DNA of 64,000 nucleotides from Planctomicrobium piriforme (GTDB lineage Bacteria; Planctomycetota; Planctomycetia; Planctomycetales; Planctomycetaceae): positions 1-64,000 of the forward strand of contig CAMATH010000020.1 in NCBI GenBank assembly GCA_945860955.1, given 5' to 3'. Position numbers and translations under genes: made by a program. The notes below the pieces were generated by a model. It did not search any database. It saw only the letters and a list, made by a program, of their open reading frames with translations, and was not told the DNA's origin. Below, one piece after another: positions 29,700-39,200 of the stretch. How positions within the stretch are numbered: the first letter of the stretch is position 1; every line of letters starts with the position of its first letter.

Positions 29700-32432
29700 A
29701 TGCTTTGGAAACGACAATTCTCCCACCTGCTCACCTCGTTCGCGATTGTCGCCTTGGTGTGCCAGACCGGGTACGCCGAGAAGGAGAAACGGGGGGGGCG
29801 AGGACAGGGTTCGGGGGGGGAATCCAAGCCGGCGGCCCAACCCCCTCAGCCACAACCGCAACCGAAGCAGCAGCCACAACCGCAACCCCGACCGCAGCCG
29901 CAACCCCGTCCGCAGCCACAGCCTCAGCCGCAAGCGCGACCTCAGCCTCAGCCTAAACCCCAACCGCAGCCGAGGCCCCAGCCTCAACCGCAACCAGCGA
30001 CCCGCCCAGCGCCGGAACGCCCGGCTCAAGAAAGGCCGGGGCGAGAGCGACCGAACCGCGAGCGACCAAACCGTGAGCGACCCGGCGCACAAGATCCAGC
30101 CGTGACGCGTCCGAATGTGCCGCAGCCGCAGCCTCAACCACGCCCACAGCCCACGGCACCGGTCGCCGGTCAGCCATCGGGGGGTCGCCCGGCGGCGGGT
30201 CCGCAACGTCCTGGCAATCGCCCCGGGAATCGTCCCGGCGAAACCGCAGGCCAGGTTCCCAACCCGAATCCTAACCCTGCGCAGCGCCCGAACCCAAATC
30301 CGAACCCCCAACCGAGGGTGGGAAATCCGGTGACGGGACAACCTGGCACCACTCCGCCAACAGCCGGCCGTCCCGGGGGAAATCGCCCCAATGCGGGCAC
30401 TCAAAATCCCAATCGACCCCGGCCCGGCCAGCCACAACCGGGCCAACCCGAACAGCCGAATCAACCACTTCAGCCATCTCAACCAGTCCAGCCAGTTCGA
30501 CCGGGAATCGCCGGTCGCCCGACGACTCCGGGAACCGACCCGACTCCGAAACCGAATCCAGACCCTGGTACGAACCCTGGCACAGGTCCCGGGACAAATC
30601 CGGGGAGCAAACCGGGAATCGTCGAGCGACCGGGTCGACCGGGTCGACCGTCGCGCCCGGGACGGCCTGGAATCGACCCAGGAACCACGGCAGGGGGAAA
30701 ACCCGTTCGCCCTGCCGAGCCAACGCGCCCCGGTGAAACAGGACGCCCCGGTGAAACAGGACGCCCCGGGATCGCAGGACGCCCCGGTATTACAGGACGC
30801 CCTGGGGAACCGACACGCCCGGGGACGCGACCCAATCCGACCAATCCCGCGATCGGTGGTGGCCGGCCGGGTCAGAATGAACGGCCCGGGGGAATCCAAC
30901 GACCCGGGATTGTCACAGACCCTCTTGTCAGGCCGCGTCCACCGGGTGGCCATGTGGGATCAGGACGTCCGACGCTGCCTCCCACCCAGCCCGGCGTGGG
31001 GGACCGCCCGGTCGCGCGCCCCAGTCGACCGGTGATCAACCAGCGTCCCCACCACGTTGCCAACAACCAGAACATTGTCAACAACAATGTGGTGATCAAC
31101 AACAATACAAACGTCCACAATCACCAGCAGGTGTTCAACAACTTCAACCGCCCCGGCAATGGCTGGGGCTACAACGGGAATCGCCCGAATTACAATCGTT
31201 GGGGCGACTACTGGCACGATCAGCACATCCACCATCACCACCATGGCTGGTACCACGGTGCCTGGGGCGGACCGTGGTCCACGGTTTGGTCCGGTCCGTT
31301 TGCATTTGGCTACGTTGGCTGGGGAAGTTCCAACTTCCTCTACAGCAGCGGTTACGTGCACTACTACAACCCCTATGCCACCCAGGTCGTGATCGTCGAG
31401 GGGATTGACTATTCCCGTCCGATTGTCGTGCAGCAGGTGGTCCAGACGGTCAATGCGCAGCCAGCTCTCGAACCGGGACTTCGCGAATTGGACGACGCCC
31501 GGGCACTGTTCCGGGTCGGCCGTTACCAGGAGGCCCGCGCTCGATCTGAACGGGCCTTGCAGCTCCGTCCGGGCGACCCGGCCGCCCACGAGTTTTACGC
31601 GCTCTGTCTCTTCGCACTGGGCGATTACCAGCCCGCCGCCGCCGTGCTGAACGCGCTGCTCGCCAGCTCCCCCGGTTGGGACTGGGCGACCATGTCGCGA
31701 CTGTACGATGCGACCGCGTCCTACGAACGGCAACTGCGGACGCTGGAAGCGGCGTCAATCCAGGAGCCGGACGACATCTCCAAGCAGTTCGTACTCGGTT
31801 ACCACTATCTGGTCTGCGGACACACCGAACGGGCGCTCGTGAAGTTGAACCACGTTCACGAATTGCAGCCCAAAGACATGGTCGCCGCCAAGCTGGTCGC
31901 GACGCTGGAACAGGCGAAACAGCCCCAACCCGAAGCGCTGCCCGAAGAACGAACGCCAATCACGCCGAAGGTCGCCGAGGTCAACCCGCCCCAACTCTCG
32001 GAACCAGGCGATGTCGAAGCCGAGGCGGCTCCGGTCCCGTCTCCGCCTGAAGAAGGAACCGAGCCAGCCGCGACCCCGGCCGAGCCAGAGAATCCCACCG
32101 AGGAAGTGTTTGACCTGGTGGGGACCTGGATCTCCGACCTCCCGCAAGGAGGGAAGGTGACGTTGACCATCACGGAAGACAGCGGGTTTGTCTGGCGGGT
32201 CCAGCCTCCGATGGGAGAGGTCAAAGAGATCAAAGGCACCCTGAGCTCGGCGAACGATCTGCTCGTTCTGGAAAGTCCCAAGGATGGCACAATGATCGGA
32301 CGGGCCGCCGTGAAGGAGACGGGAAAATTCGCCTTCGTCCTGCAAGGGGGGCCACCCAATGATCCCGGGTTGATCTTCAGCCGAGAGTTGGAGAAAGCGG
32401 AGAACCTGCCTGAGTCGACAGACCAAAACTAA
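29700..32432 (+). CDS. Very large Pro/Gly/His-rich secreted protein with TPR-like C-terminal region
   Basis: 910 residues from ATG 29700 (MLWKRQFSHLLTSFAIVALVC... signal peptide). Layout by residue: Pro/Gln-rich repeats PQPQ (about 45-125), Pro/Asn/Arg spacer, a collagen-like Gly-X-Y stretch with many GRP and GET units (about 306-377), an Asn-rich segment (NNQNIVNNNVVINNNTNV, about 460), an HIHHHHHGWYHGAW cluster (about 510-525), a Trp/Tyr/Gly-rich block, then TPR-like helices (about 590-743; LDDARALFRVGRYQEARARSERALQLRPGD) and a C-terminal beta domain (about 800-900) opening DLVGTWISDLPQGGKVTLTI. The His cluster could bind metal. I know no family for the whole. It may be a structural surface or matrix protein; divergent from the PDZ gene. 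Confidence 0.8.
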   Translation: MLWKRQFSHLLTSFAIVALVCQTGYAEKEKRGGRGQGSGGESKPAAQPPQPQPQPKQQPQPQPRPQPQPRPQPQPQPQARPQPQPKPQPQPRPQPQPQPATRPAPERPAQERPGRERPNRERPNRERPGAQDPAVTRPNVPQPQPQPRPQPTAPVAGQPSGGRPAAGPQRPGNRPGNRPGETAGQVPNPNPNPAQRPNPNPNPQPRVGNPVTGQPGTTPPTAGRPGGNRPNAGTQNPNRPRPGQPQPGQPEQPNQPLQPSQPVQPVRPGIAGRPTTPGTDPTPKPNPDPGTNPGTGPGTNPGSKPGIVERPGRPGRPSRPGRPGIDPGTTAGGKPVRPAEPTRPGETGRPGETGRPGIAGRPGITGRPGEPTRPGTRPNPTNPAIGGGRPGQNERPGGIQRPGIVTDPLVRPRPPGGHVGSGRPTLPPTQPGVGDRPVARPSRPVINQRPHHVANNQNIVNNNVVINNNTNVHNHQQVFNNFNRPGNGWGYNGNRPNYNRWGDYWHDQHIHHHHHGWYHGAWGGPWSTVWSGPFAFGYVGWGSSNFLYSSGYVHYYNPYATQVVIVEGIDYSRPIVVQQVVQTVNAQPALEPGLRELDDARALFRVGRYQEARARSERALQLRPGDPAAHEFYALCLFALGDYQPAAAVLNALLASSPGWDWATMSRLYDATASYERQLRTLEAASIQEPDDISKQFVLGYHYLVCGHTERALVKLNHVHELQPKDMVAAKLVATLEQAKQPQPEALPEERTPITPKVAEVNPPQLSEPGDVEAEAAPVPSPPEEGTEPAATPAEPENPTEEVFDLVGTWISDLPQGGKVTLTITEDSGFVWRVQPPMGEVKEIKGTLSSANDLLVLESPKDGTMIGRAAVKETGKFAFVLQGGPPNDPGLIFSRELEKAENLPESTDQN

Positions 32433-32468
32433 ATCGCCAGCGCGAACTTCACCGAAGGAGCCGGATTG

Positions 32469-33323
32469 ATGTCACTGGTCGATGAGTCAGTTCGCACCGG
32501 TGTTCCTTCCGAGATACGCCACCCGTTGATTGACTGCCGACTCGATTTGCTCGATCGGCTGCTGTCGGGGCTGCTGCCCCGCGAGTTGCGTCTCGAACTG
32601 GTGCGCGGGGCGGAGCAGGAGATCCTCGCGAGACTGGCCGAGTCCGACATCCGTTCCCCGACCGACCAGCAGGTACTTGCTGTCTTGCGGAATTGCGAAC
32701 CTCCGGAAGCAATTCTCGCGGCGGTGATGGCCGAGAATGGCGCAAGTACGCTCGGAAATCACTCCCGAGAGTCGAGCGCGGCGATCTGTCTGATGGCGAC
32801 CCGCCGACCCTTACTCAAAACGGCGAAAATGTCCGGAGCGTTTGGTGCCGCGTCCCTGGTGTTGCTGTTTGCAGTTCCGTGGGTCTATCTCTTTGCAATG
32901 GTTGGCGCGTCGACTTTTGATGAAACACTTTCTTTCGTGATATTCGGTACGTACCTGGTGTTGTTGTCGCTGACAGGACTGGCAGCCACCGGAACCGGCT
33001 TGTCGGCACTGTGGCAATTGCGCCGCCGCGGAGGAACACATACAGGATATGGCATCGCCACGGCAGGGATCCTCGTTGGTTGCATTCCGCTGCTGATCGC
33101 CGGGCTCGCCGGCGTGTTGATTGCATCGCAATTGCTTGGTACGGGATTGATTGCCGGGGCGGGCCGAACACGGCAACTGATTTATACATCGGAGAATTTC
33201 AGCGAAATCTCGGATCAATGGGATCAGGCGTGGTCGCTCGACAACCCCGAGTCAGCCGGGAACTCTCTGGCTTCTCCAGCGTACGGGCCGGAACACGGTT
33301 TGGAAGCAGTGGATTCAAAATAG
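32469..33323 (+). CDS. Small polytopic membrane protein, DUF4190-like
   Basis: 284 residues from ATG 32469, with AAGGAG 10 bases upstream. A cytoplasmic helical N-terminal domain of about 110 residues (LDLLDRLLSGLLPRELRLELVRGAEQEILARL) precedes three hydrophobic segments: AASLVLLFAVPWVYLFAMVG, FVIFGTYLVLLSLTGLAATGTGL, and GYGIATAGILVGCIPLLIAGLAGVLIA. The last two resemble a DUF4190-type hairpin. The C-terminal 55 residues are hydrophilic. Function unknown. It follows the Pro-rich protein by 36 bases and likely shares its transcript, ending at a strong terminator that starts immediately after the stop codon. Confidence 0.8.
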   Translation: MSLVDESVRTGVPSEIRHPLIDCRLDLLDRLLSGLLPRELRLELVRGAEQEILARLAESDIRSPTDQQVLAVLRNCEPPEAILAAVMAENGASTLGNHSRESSAAICLMATRRPLLKTAKMSGAFGAASLVLLFAVPWVYLFAMVGASTFDETLSFVIFGTYLVLLSLTGLAATGTGLSALWQLRRRGGTHTGYGIATAGILVGCIPLLIAGLAGVLIASQLLGTGLIAGAGRTRQLIYTSENFSEISDQWDQAWSLDNPESAGNSLASPAYGPEHGLEAVDSK

Positions 33324-33356
33324 ACGCACCACCGCGAAAGGTTCGCGGTGGTGCGT
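33324..33356 (+). terminator. Intrinsic terminator
   Basis: A perfect 15-bp stem (ACGCACCACCGCGAA) with a 3-base loop followed by TTTTTG, beginning directly after the TAG of the membrane protein gene. Confidence 0.92.
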
Positions 33357-33785
33357 TTTTGTTAAAGGGGTTGAGGAGATTGACACACGTGTCCGGGCGA
33401 CTTTTCAGCCAGCTCACGCTGGCCGCTCGCCTCGGACGAACAGGGCCTCGCGGGCGCGCGAATCGCAGGTTCCCCATTGGCAGGATGCGACGGACTGACA
33501 AATCTCACGTCAGGTATTTTCGTCGCCACGGATTCACGAAGTTCGCCAACGTCTGCAAGGCCGACTCATCACGACTCGACACAGCAATGCGTCATCAGAA
33601 CCCTCCGGTCCAAGATGTCGAAACCACCCCCATGAGCAGATGGCTCACCCGTTCCTCACGGAACTTTCGGGTTTCTCTCGTCAATGGAATACTATGCACG
33701 GAACTGTGCAGGGGAAGGGGGGAAATTCCAGAATTCCGTCATCGCCAAAACGGCATCTTCGTTCCCTGAAACCGGCCCATCGGTG
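33357..33785. other. Intergenic stretch
   Basis: 429 bases between two convergent genes. I see no gene, repeat or RNA structure worth naming; the open frames look like chance. Confidence 0.5.
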
Positions 33786-36164
33786 TTACCGGTCGACCCG
33801 CAATTCCGGGCGGCTCGTGCGGAGTTTCTCGACTCCTGCCGCAGTCACCCGGGTACGATTCAGTCGAATGCGTTTCAGTGAGGAATACGCTCCCAGTGCT
33901 GATAACCCCGCGTCGGTCACTTTCGCCCCGGTGAGATCGAGCCATTCGAGTTTTCTCAGCGGCTCGAATGCCTTCAACCCCGCGTCGGTCAACATCGGAC
34001 CCGCGAATCCTTCGGAATACAGGAGTTCCAGCCGACGGAGTTCTTGCAGTCCCGCCAGTCTCGGCAACCCTGCGTCGGTGATCGCCATCAGACTCAAATT
34101 CAATTCGCGCAATTCCACAAGTTCGCCAATCTGGGATAAGCCGGCGTCGGTCACCTTGTTGCCATACAAATCGAGTCGCCACAGCTTCTTGAGCGCGGTC
34201 AATGAATTCAGCCCCGCGTCGCTGATTCCCCGTTTCTCAAACCCCGTCTTCTTGAGAACCAGCGCCCGCAACCCGGACAATCGCCCCAGCGCGTCGCAGG
34301 CATCGTCGTGAATCCCATCGCAGACCTCCAGATCGAGCGCCTGAAGTTCCGGCAGTCGCTGGAGCTCCTCGATTCCCGCCGTTGAAACCGTGGTTCCCGT
34401 CAGGACCAAAACTCGCAACGCGTCACACCCTCGAAGCGCCGTGAGATCCGTTTCCTGCAATTCGCGACAGTGTTCCAGATTCAACCCGACCAACCGGGGG
34501 AGACTCCGCAGACGTTTCAAGGATTCTCCCCGCACACTCGTTCCCGCCAGACTCACAATCACCGGTTCGTCCAATGCCCGCAGCGGTCGCAACACCGATT
34601 CGGGAATCGCCCCTTCCTCCAGTTGCTTCTCCGCGATCGTACAAATCACCGGAAGCACGGCGGGTGTACGTTCCTTATCAGAGACCGCAAACACATACAG
34701 ACGATGCCCGATCGATACGTCGGTCTTTGAATCGAAGACCAACCGGTCCCCTTCCACTCGGGCTGTCTTAAAGAGCGGGAGAGAGTTGTCCAGTTCAGTC
34801 ACAGATCGCGCGGTTTGACCGGCCGGTTCCCTCCCTTCCGCCGACCGTACGTCGTACGCCAGCAGCGTATCCTGCTCGCGGAGGTACAGCCGACCGTTAG
34901 CGACCACGGGATGCGCCCAACTGTCGCCTCCCGCCGTGGCGACTTGCAATGTCCCCTGCACTTCGAACCCCTCGGTGTTCGCCGCCAGGAGCGCGACCAA
35001 ACCGTTCTGGTAACGAAAATACAACCGGTCCCCCGCAGAGACCACAGCGGCGGAACCGACCCCTGGCCCCCGCTGCTTCCAATGGATTTTTCCGGTCGCT
35101 AGATCAATGCAGGTGGGTAAACCGTTGTTGCTGCCATGACCGCCAAAGATCTGTTCCCCCACCCGGACGACCCCACCATGGTGATTTTGGAACTGGCCGC
35201 CGGTCAAAAAGTAGACCTCTTCCGCGCGAATTTTGGGTGGCTGATTTACTAATGGCTTATCGTCCGCGACAAGCCGCAATAACACGCTTCCGACGCCATA
35301 CCCATTGGCGGCGAACACCAGATCCCCCTGGACGATCGGCGTCGGGATATTGGCGGTTTGATTGGTGATGCGACCGTAATGCCACAGAAATCGACCATCG
35401 TCGGCGGCGACGGCCACCAGCCCGCGCCCCATCAACTGGACATACTGCTTCACCCCCGCCCCTTCGCTGATCACAATCGACGAAAACGCCGCCCCATCCC
35501 GTCCCGCCTCCCCCAGATCGGGAAATCGGCTGAGCCAATGCGACTGGCCGGTTCCCTTGTCGAGAGCGACGATCTGCGCTCCCTCTCCACCCGGTGTGCA
35601 GATCAGGCGATCGCCGTCGATCAGTGGAGATTCGCCATATCCCCGGCCCGACATCAAGCGTCCGCCAAAATCCGCCAAGAGATCGCGCCGCCAGATCCGT
35701 TCGCCGGTCGCGGACTCGAGACACACCAACTGACCATCCGGACCCAGCGCATAGACACGGTCCCCGTCGGCGGTGGGTGTCGAACAGGGATTGCGCGAGG
35801 TCGTTCCGATTTTGGTCGACCAGATCGGTTCGCCGGTCTGGGAGTTCCTCGCGGTGACGATCACGTCCCCCTCGCGGGCACCCAGCGTGAACAGCCGGCC
35901 GTTTTCCACGACCACGCTCGCATAGCCGGTTCCAACCCCGTCGACTTGCCACGCCAGCGGCGGTCCCCCCTCGGGCCATTTCGCGAGCAGCCCCTTTTCG
36001 AGGGACACCCCATCACGCCGGGGGCCGCGCCATTGGGGCCAGTCGTCCGCACGCGCGATCGTCAGGAACGATTCGCCAACGCAGAGACTCGCGAACAGGG
36101 CCAGACGGATTGCATTCGGCCCAAATCCCGTTCGCTGACCGATCCCGTGTCGCTGTCGAAACAT
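33786..36164 (-). CDS. PQQ-like beta-propeller fused to leucine-rich repeats
   Basis: 792 residues from ATG 36164, chosen because GGAGG lies 8 bases upstream. A signal peptide (IRLALFASLCVGESFLTIARA) is followed by a PQQ-like propeller (about 40-410; WPQWRGPRRDGVSLEKGLL, GDVIVTARNSQTGEPIWS, GDRVYALGPDGQLVCLESATGERIWRR). A linker of about 110 residues leads into leucine-rich repeats of the T-D-A-G-L type (LGLNLEHCRELQ, KLWRLDLYGNKVTDAGLSQIG, LRELNLSLMAITDAGLPRLA, KLEWLDLTGAKVTDAGLSAL). The pairing of two protein-binding folds on one exported chain suggests an extracellular recognition or scaffold protein. It lies 102 bases from the end of the giant LRR protein on the same strand; the two LRR types are alike, so they may share origin. 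Confidence 0.85.
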   Translation of the reverse strand: MFRQRHGIGQRTGFGPNAIRLALFASLCVGESFLTIARADDWPQWRGPRRDGVSLEKGLLAKWPEGGPPLAWQVDGVGTGYASVVVENGRLFTLGAREGDVIVTARNSQTGEPIWSTKIGTTSRNPCSTPTADGDRVYALGPDGQLVCLESATGERIWRRDLLADFGGRLMSGRGYGESPLIDGDRLICTPGGEGAQIVALDKGTGQSHWLSRFPDLGEAGRDGAAFSSIVISEGAGVKQYVQLMGRGLVAVAADDGRFLWHYGRITNQTANIPTPIVQGDLVFAANGYGVGSVLLRLVADDKPLVNQPPKIRAEEVYFLTGGQFQNHHGGVVRVGEQIFGGHGSNNGLPTCIDLATGKIHWKQRGPGVGSAAVVSAGDRLYFRYQNGLVALLAANTEGFEVQGTLQVATAGGDSWAHPVVANGRLYLREQDTLLAYDVRSAEGREPAGQTARSVTELDNSLPLFKTARVEGDRLVFDSKTDVSIGHRLYVFAVSDKERTPAVLPVICTIAEKQLEEGAIPESVLRPLRALDEPVIVSLAGTSVRGESLKRLRSLPRLVGLNLEHCRELQETDLTALRGCDALRVLVLTGTTVSTAGIEELQRLPELQALDLEVCDGIHDDACDALGRLSGLRALVLKKTGFEKRGISDAGLNSLTALKKLWRLDLYGNKVTDAGLSQIGELVELRELNLSLMAITDAGLPRLAGLQELRRLELLYSEGFAGPMLTDAGLKAFEPLRKLEWLDLTGAKVTDAGLSALGAYSSLKRIRLNRTRVTAAGVEKLRTSRPELRVDR

Positions 36165-36266
36165 CGTGTCCACCTCCGCAGGAATTCCGATCGGCCGACG
36201 TGATCGCACCCCGCGCTCAGCGGAGTGTCCCCACCGTCCAACCGGTTGACTCTCGCAGAGATGGTA

Positions 36267-39200
36267 CTATTTCGGGTCGGCGGGAAGTACCACAGTCGTT
36301 CCCGGTTTCGCACCCTTCTTCGAACGCAGCTTGGACTTCCCCCCACCCGAGGCGGCGAAGACCTGTGTGTCAGGGAGTTGTTCTTCGAGAAACTCAATGT
36401 CATCCGCCGAGATGTTGGACATGAACAGGCTGAGGGACTGCAGCCGGTTCAACGCGGCCAGGTCTTGGAATCCATTTCTGGAGCGGAGATTTTGTATCGA
36501 GAGCGATTGGAGATTCGGCAGCGCCTGAAGTTGCTTCAATGCTGCGACGGTGAACAACTCTCCTGTAAACGACCCGGGAACTCCGCTGCCGTGAAGGTCG
36601 AGTCGGCGTAACGACCCAATCTTCGCGAGATGCCCCAGCGAGCGGTCGCCAACCCGGGTCGAACGGAGCGACAGGCTTTCGAGGGACTTCATGTCACTCA
36701 GATGGGCGATTCCCTCGTCGCCGATCTGATCACTGTCGATGTTCAATTGAACCAGTTGGGGAATCGTCGCGATCGCTGTGAGTCCGTCGTTGGAGATTGA
36801 CGAGTAGACCAGCGACAGGCTGCGCAGATCGCGACACTTGGCGATTTGCGCAGCCGCTTCGTCGTCGATTTCCGAGCCGCCGACCGAGAGATTCTTGAGC
36901 CTGGGGAAGACCAGCGAACGGGCCGAGATTGGCTGCCCGGTCAAGTCGAGGTCTTCCAGTTTCGACAGCCGGGCCAGGTGGGCCAGTCCTACGTCCGTGA
37001 ACTGCATCCGACCGTAATGAACCGACCCGACGGTGCAATTGAGATTCAACGTCCGCAGTTCTTTGAGGCCCGCGAGATACTTCAGGCCCGGGTCGCTCAA
37101 CAGATTCTGGCCGAGATGCAGTTCCCTCAACTCGGGCATCGATAACAGTGGTTCCAGGCCGGCGTTGGTGACGCCACAGTGATTGAGCGACAGCGAACGC
37201 AGCGTGGAGATGCGGGCTGCTGCTACCAGAACAGCGTCGCCCAGCCCCTGCCCCTCGGCATTGACGTCGTAACACGACAATTTTTCCAGCGCAGGCAGAT
37301 CGACCAAGTGCGTCAGTCCTTCAACGGTGATCTCCTTCGTAACTTCGATGTGCAATTCCCGCAGTTTGGGGAGTCGCTTGAGTTTTTCTAAAAACGCGTC
37401 GTCCGCAATTCCGTTGACGGAGAGGGAAATCACCGCTCCGGAATCGTCGAGCTGTGCGATCAGACCGTTTCCATAGAGCGGCCGCAACCATTCGGGCAGG
37501 CGCGCTTTCAAGCGGGCCGCTTGGGCACTATGCGTCGTCAGCGTCACTGTGGCCTCGCGAAATTCCAACGTAACTTCCGGGTTCTCGTTCCAGCGGATGA
37601 GTTCCCTCAGCACCTCACCCAATGGCCGGTCGTCGGCGTGAATCTCGCGCGATTCACTCCCATCGAAGCCGACGGCTCGCAGCGCCTCGCGGTCGAATTC
37701 CAAACCCACATCCGCCCGCTCACACGCGACCGCCATCGCCTCCCGGACCGAAATCTCGGTGGCGTCGACTGTCACGGGATGTTCCAGCGTGCGCGTGTCG
37801 GCGAGTCGCAGCTCGACGTGTTCCGGCGGATCCGTTTTAGTGACTTCAACTCGGGCAATCGCCACATAGCGTGGTTCGAGATCACTCAACTTGTAGTTCT
37901 CGCTGGATGGGGGGGCAACATATCCGCCCGCGATGACGACATAGCGACCTGGAAGCAACGGTTCGGTTTCAAACGTTCCGTCCGCCGCGCAAGGGCGAAT
38001 GTCGTACACCGTCCCCGCCCCCCGTTCGCCCGCTCGTTGCGCCATGCGGGCGTCGCGAATCGCTTCGGAGCAGACAGAGATCAGCGCTCGTTCCAGGCCC
38101 GATTCCTTTAGTCCCAGGACTCGTCCTTTGAGCGGCTTTCCGTTCGGCCGACTGAAATCGACGGTCTGGTCGTCGTTCACCTGCAACTGAAATCGCCGCG
38201 CGTCGAGCAACACGTCGCGGGTAAGGAAGTTCGTCGGACTGAGACGAACGAGTTCGACCCGGCGATTGCGGGCGACGAAGCAGTCGCCGCTCGGTAGGTC
38301 GGTCAACTCCAGACTTTTTCCTGGGGCGAGACCATAGGACGTGGTTCGACCGTTGGATTCGGTTCCGAATGGTTCTCCATTGCACTCCACCACGATGGCC
38401 GCCGTCTCGGTCACCCCGGGAATGTTGTAACGGACTTTCAGTTTTGAATTCCGCGCCTGCTCTTTGGCCCCCGGTCCTGGTTTTCCTCCAGGAGCTGCCT
38501 CGGCCTGGGGTTTGTCGGCCTTGTCCGGTCCCGTCTCCCGATCATCGGGTTCCTGGGATTTCTGTGAGGATTCGTCGCGTGTCGAACTCGGCTTCACCGG
38601 AATACGCTTCGGTCGCTCCTTCGTCTCCATCACAATCTTCAGAACATCCCCAGCCGTCGGCGTGCCAAACCAGACGTGGTATCCCTCGACAAACGCGAAC
38701 ATCACCAGTTGCGTCCCCTTGTCGACCGCGACCCGAAACTCACCCTTCGCCCCGGTCGGAACCAGCGGTCCATCGGTTCGAAACACCAGCGCCCCAGGGA
38801 GCGGTTTTCCCTGAGTGTCAACCACGGTTCCAGTGATGTCGGCAGCTTTCTTCTGAGAGAGAACCTGCGTTCCGGGAGTCGATCGTCGCACCCAGTCGGG
38901 AACCCCAAATCGCTGTTCGACCTTCACGAGCTTCAGGCGGAGCGTCGGGAGTTCGTCCTCATCAGGAACCTCGAAACTCGCGTCGGCGGTCAGGCCGTCT
39001 CGGAACAGGGCACCCATTACGTAGACCCGTACCGGTCCGGGGGGCAGATGGAATTCGAACTCACCTTGCGCGTCGGTTTTACGTGACTCCACCCCGCCGG
39101 TGGATTGGGGGTGCGCGAGCGAATAACAGCCGATCGTACTTCCTTCGACCGGATCTCCCGCTGGGTCGACCAACCGACCCGCGACCCGGCGGCCCTTCAC

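Noticed and set aside
33011-33769. 252-residue plus-strand open frame after the membrane protein
   Set aside because: It overlaps the membrane protein gene in another frame, crosses a strong terminator and has no protein-like character.
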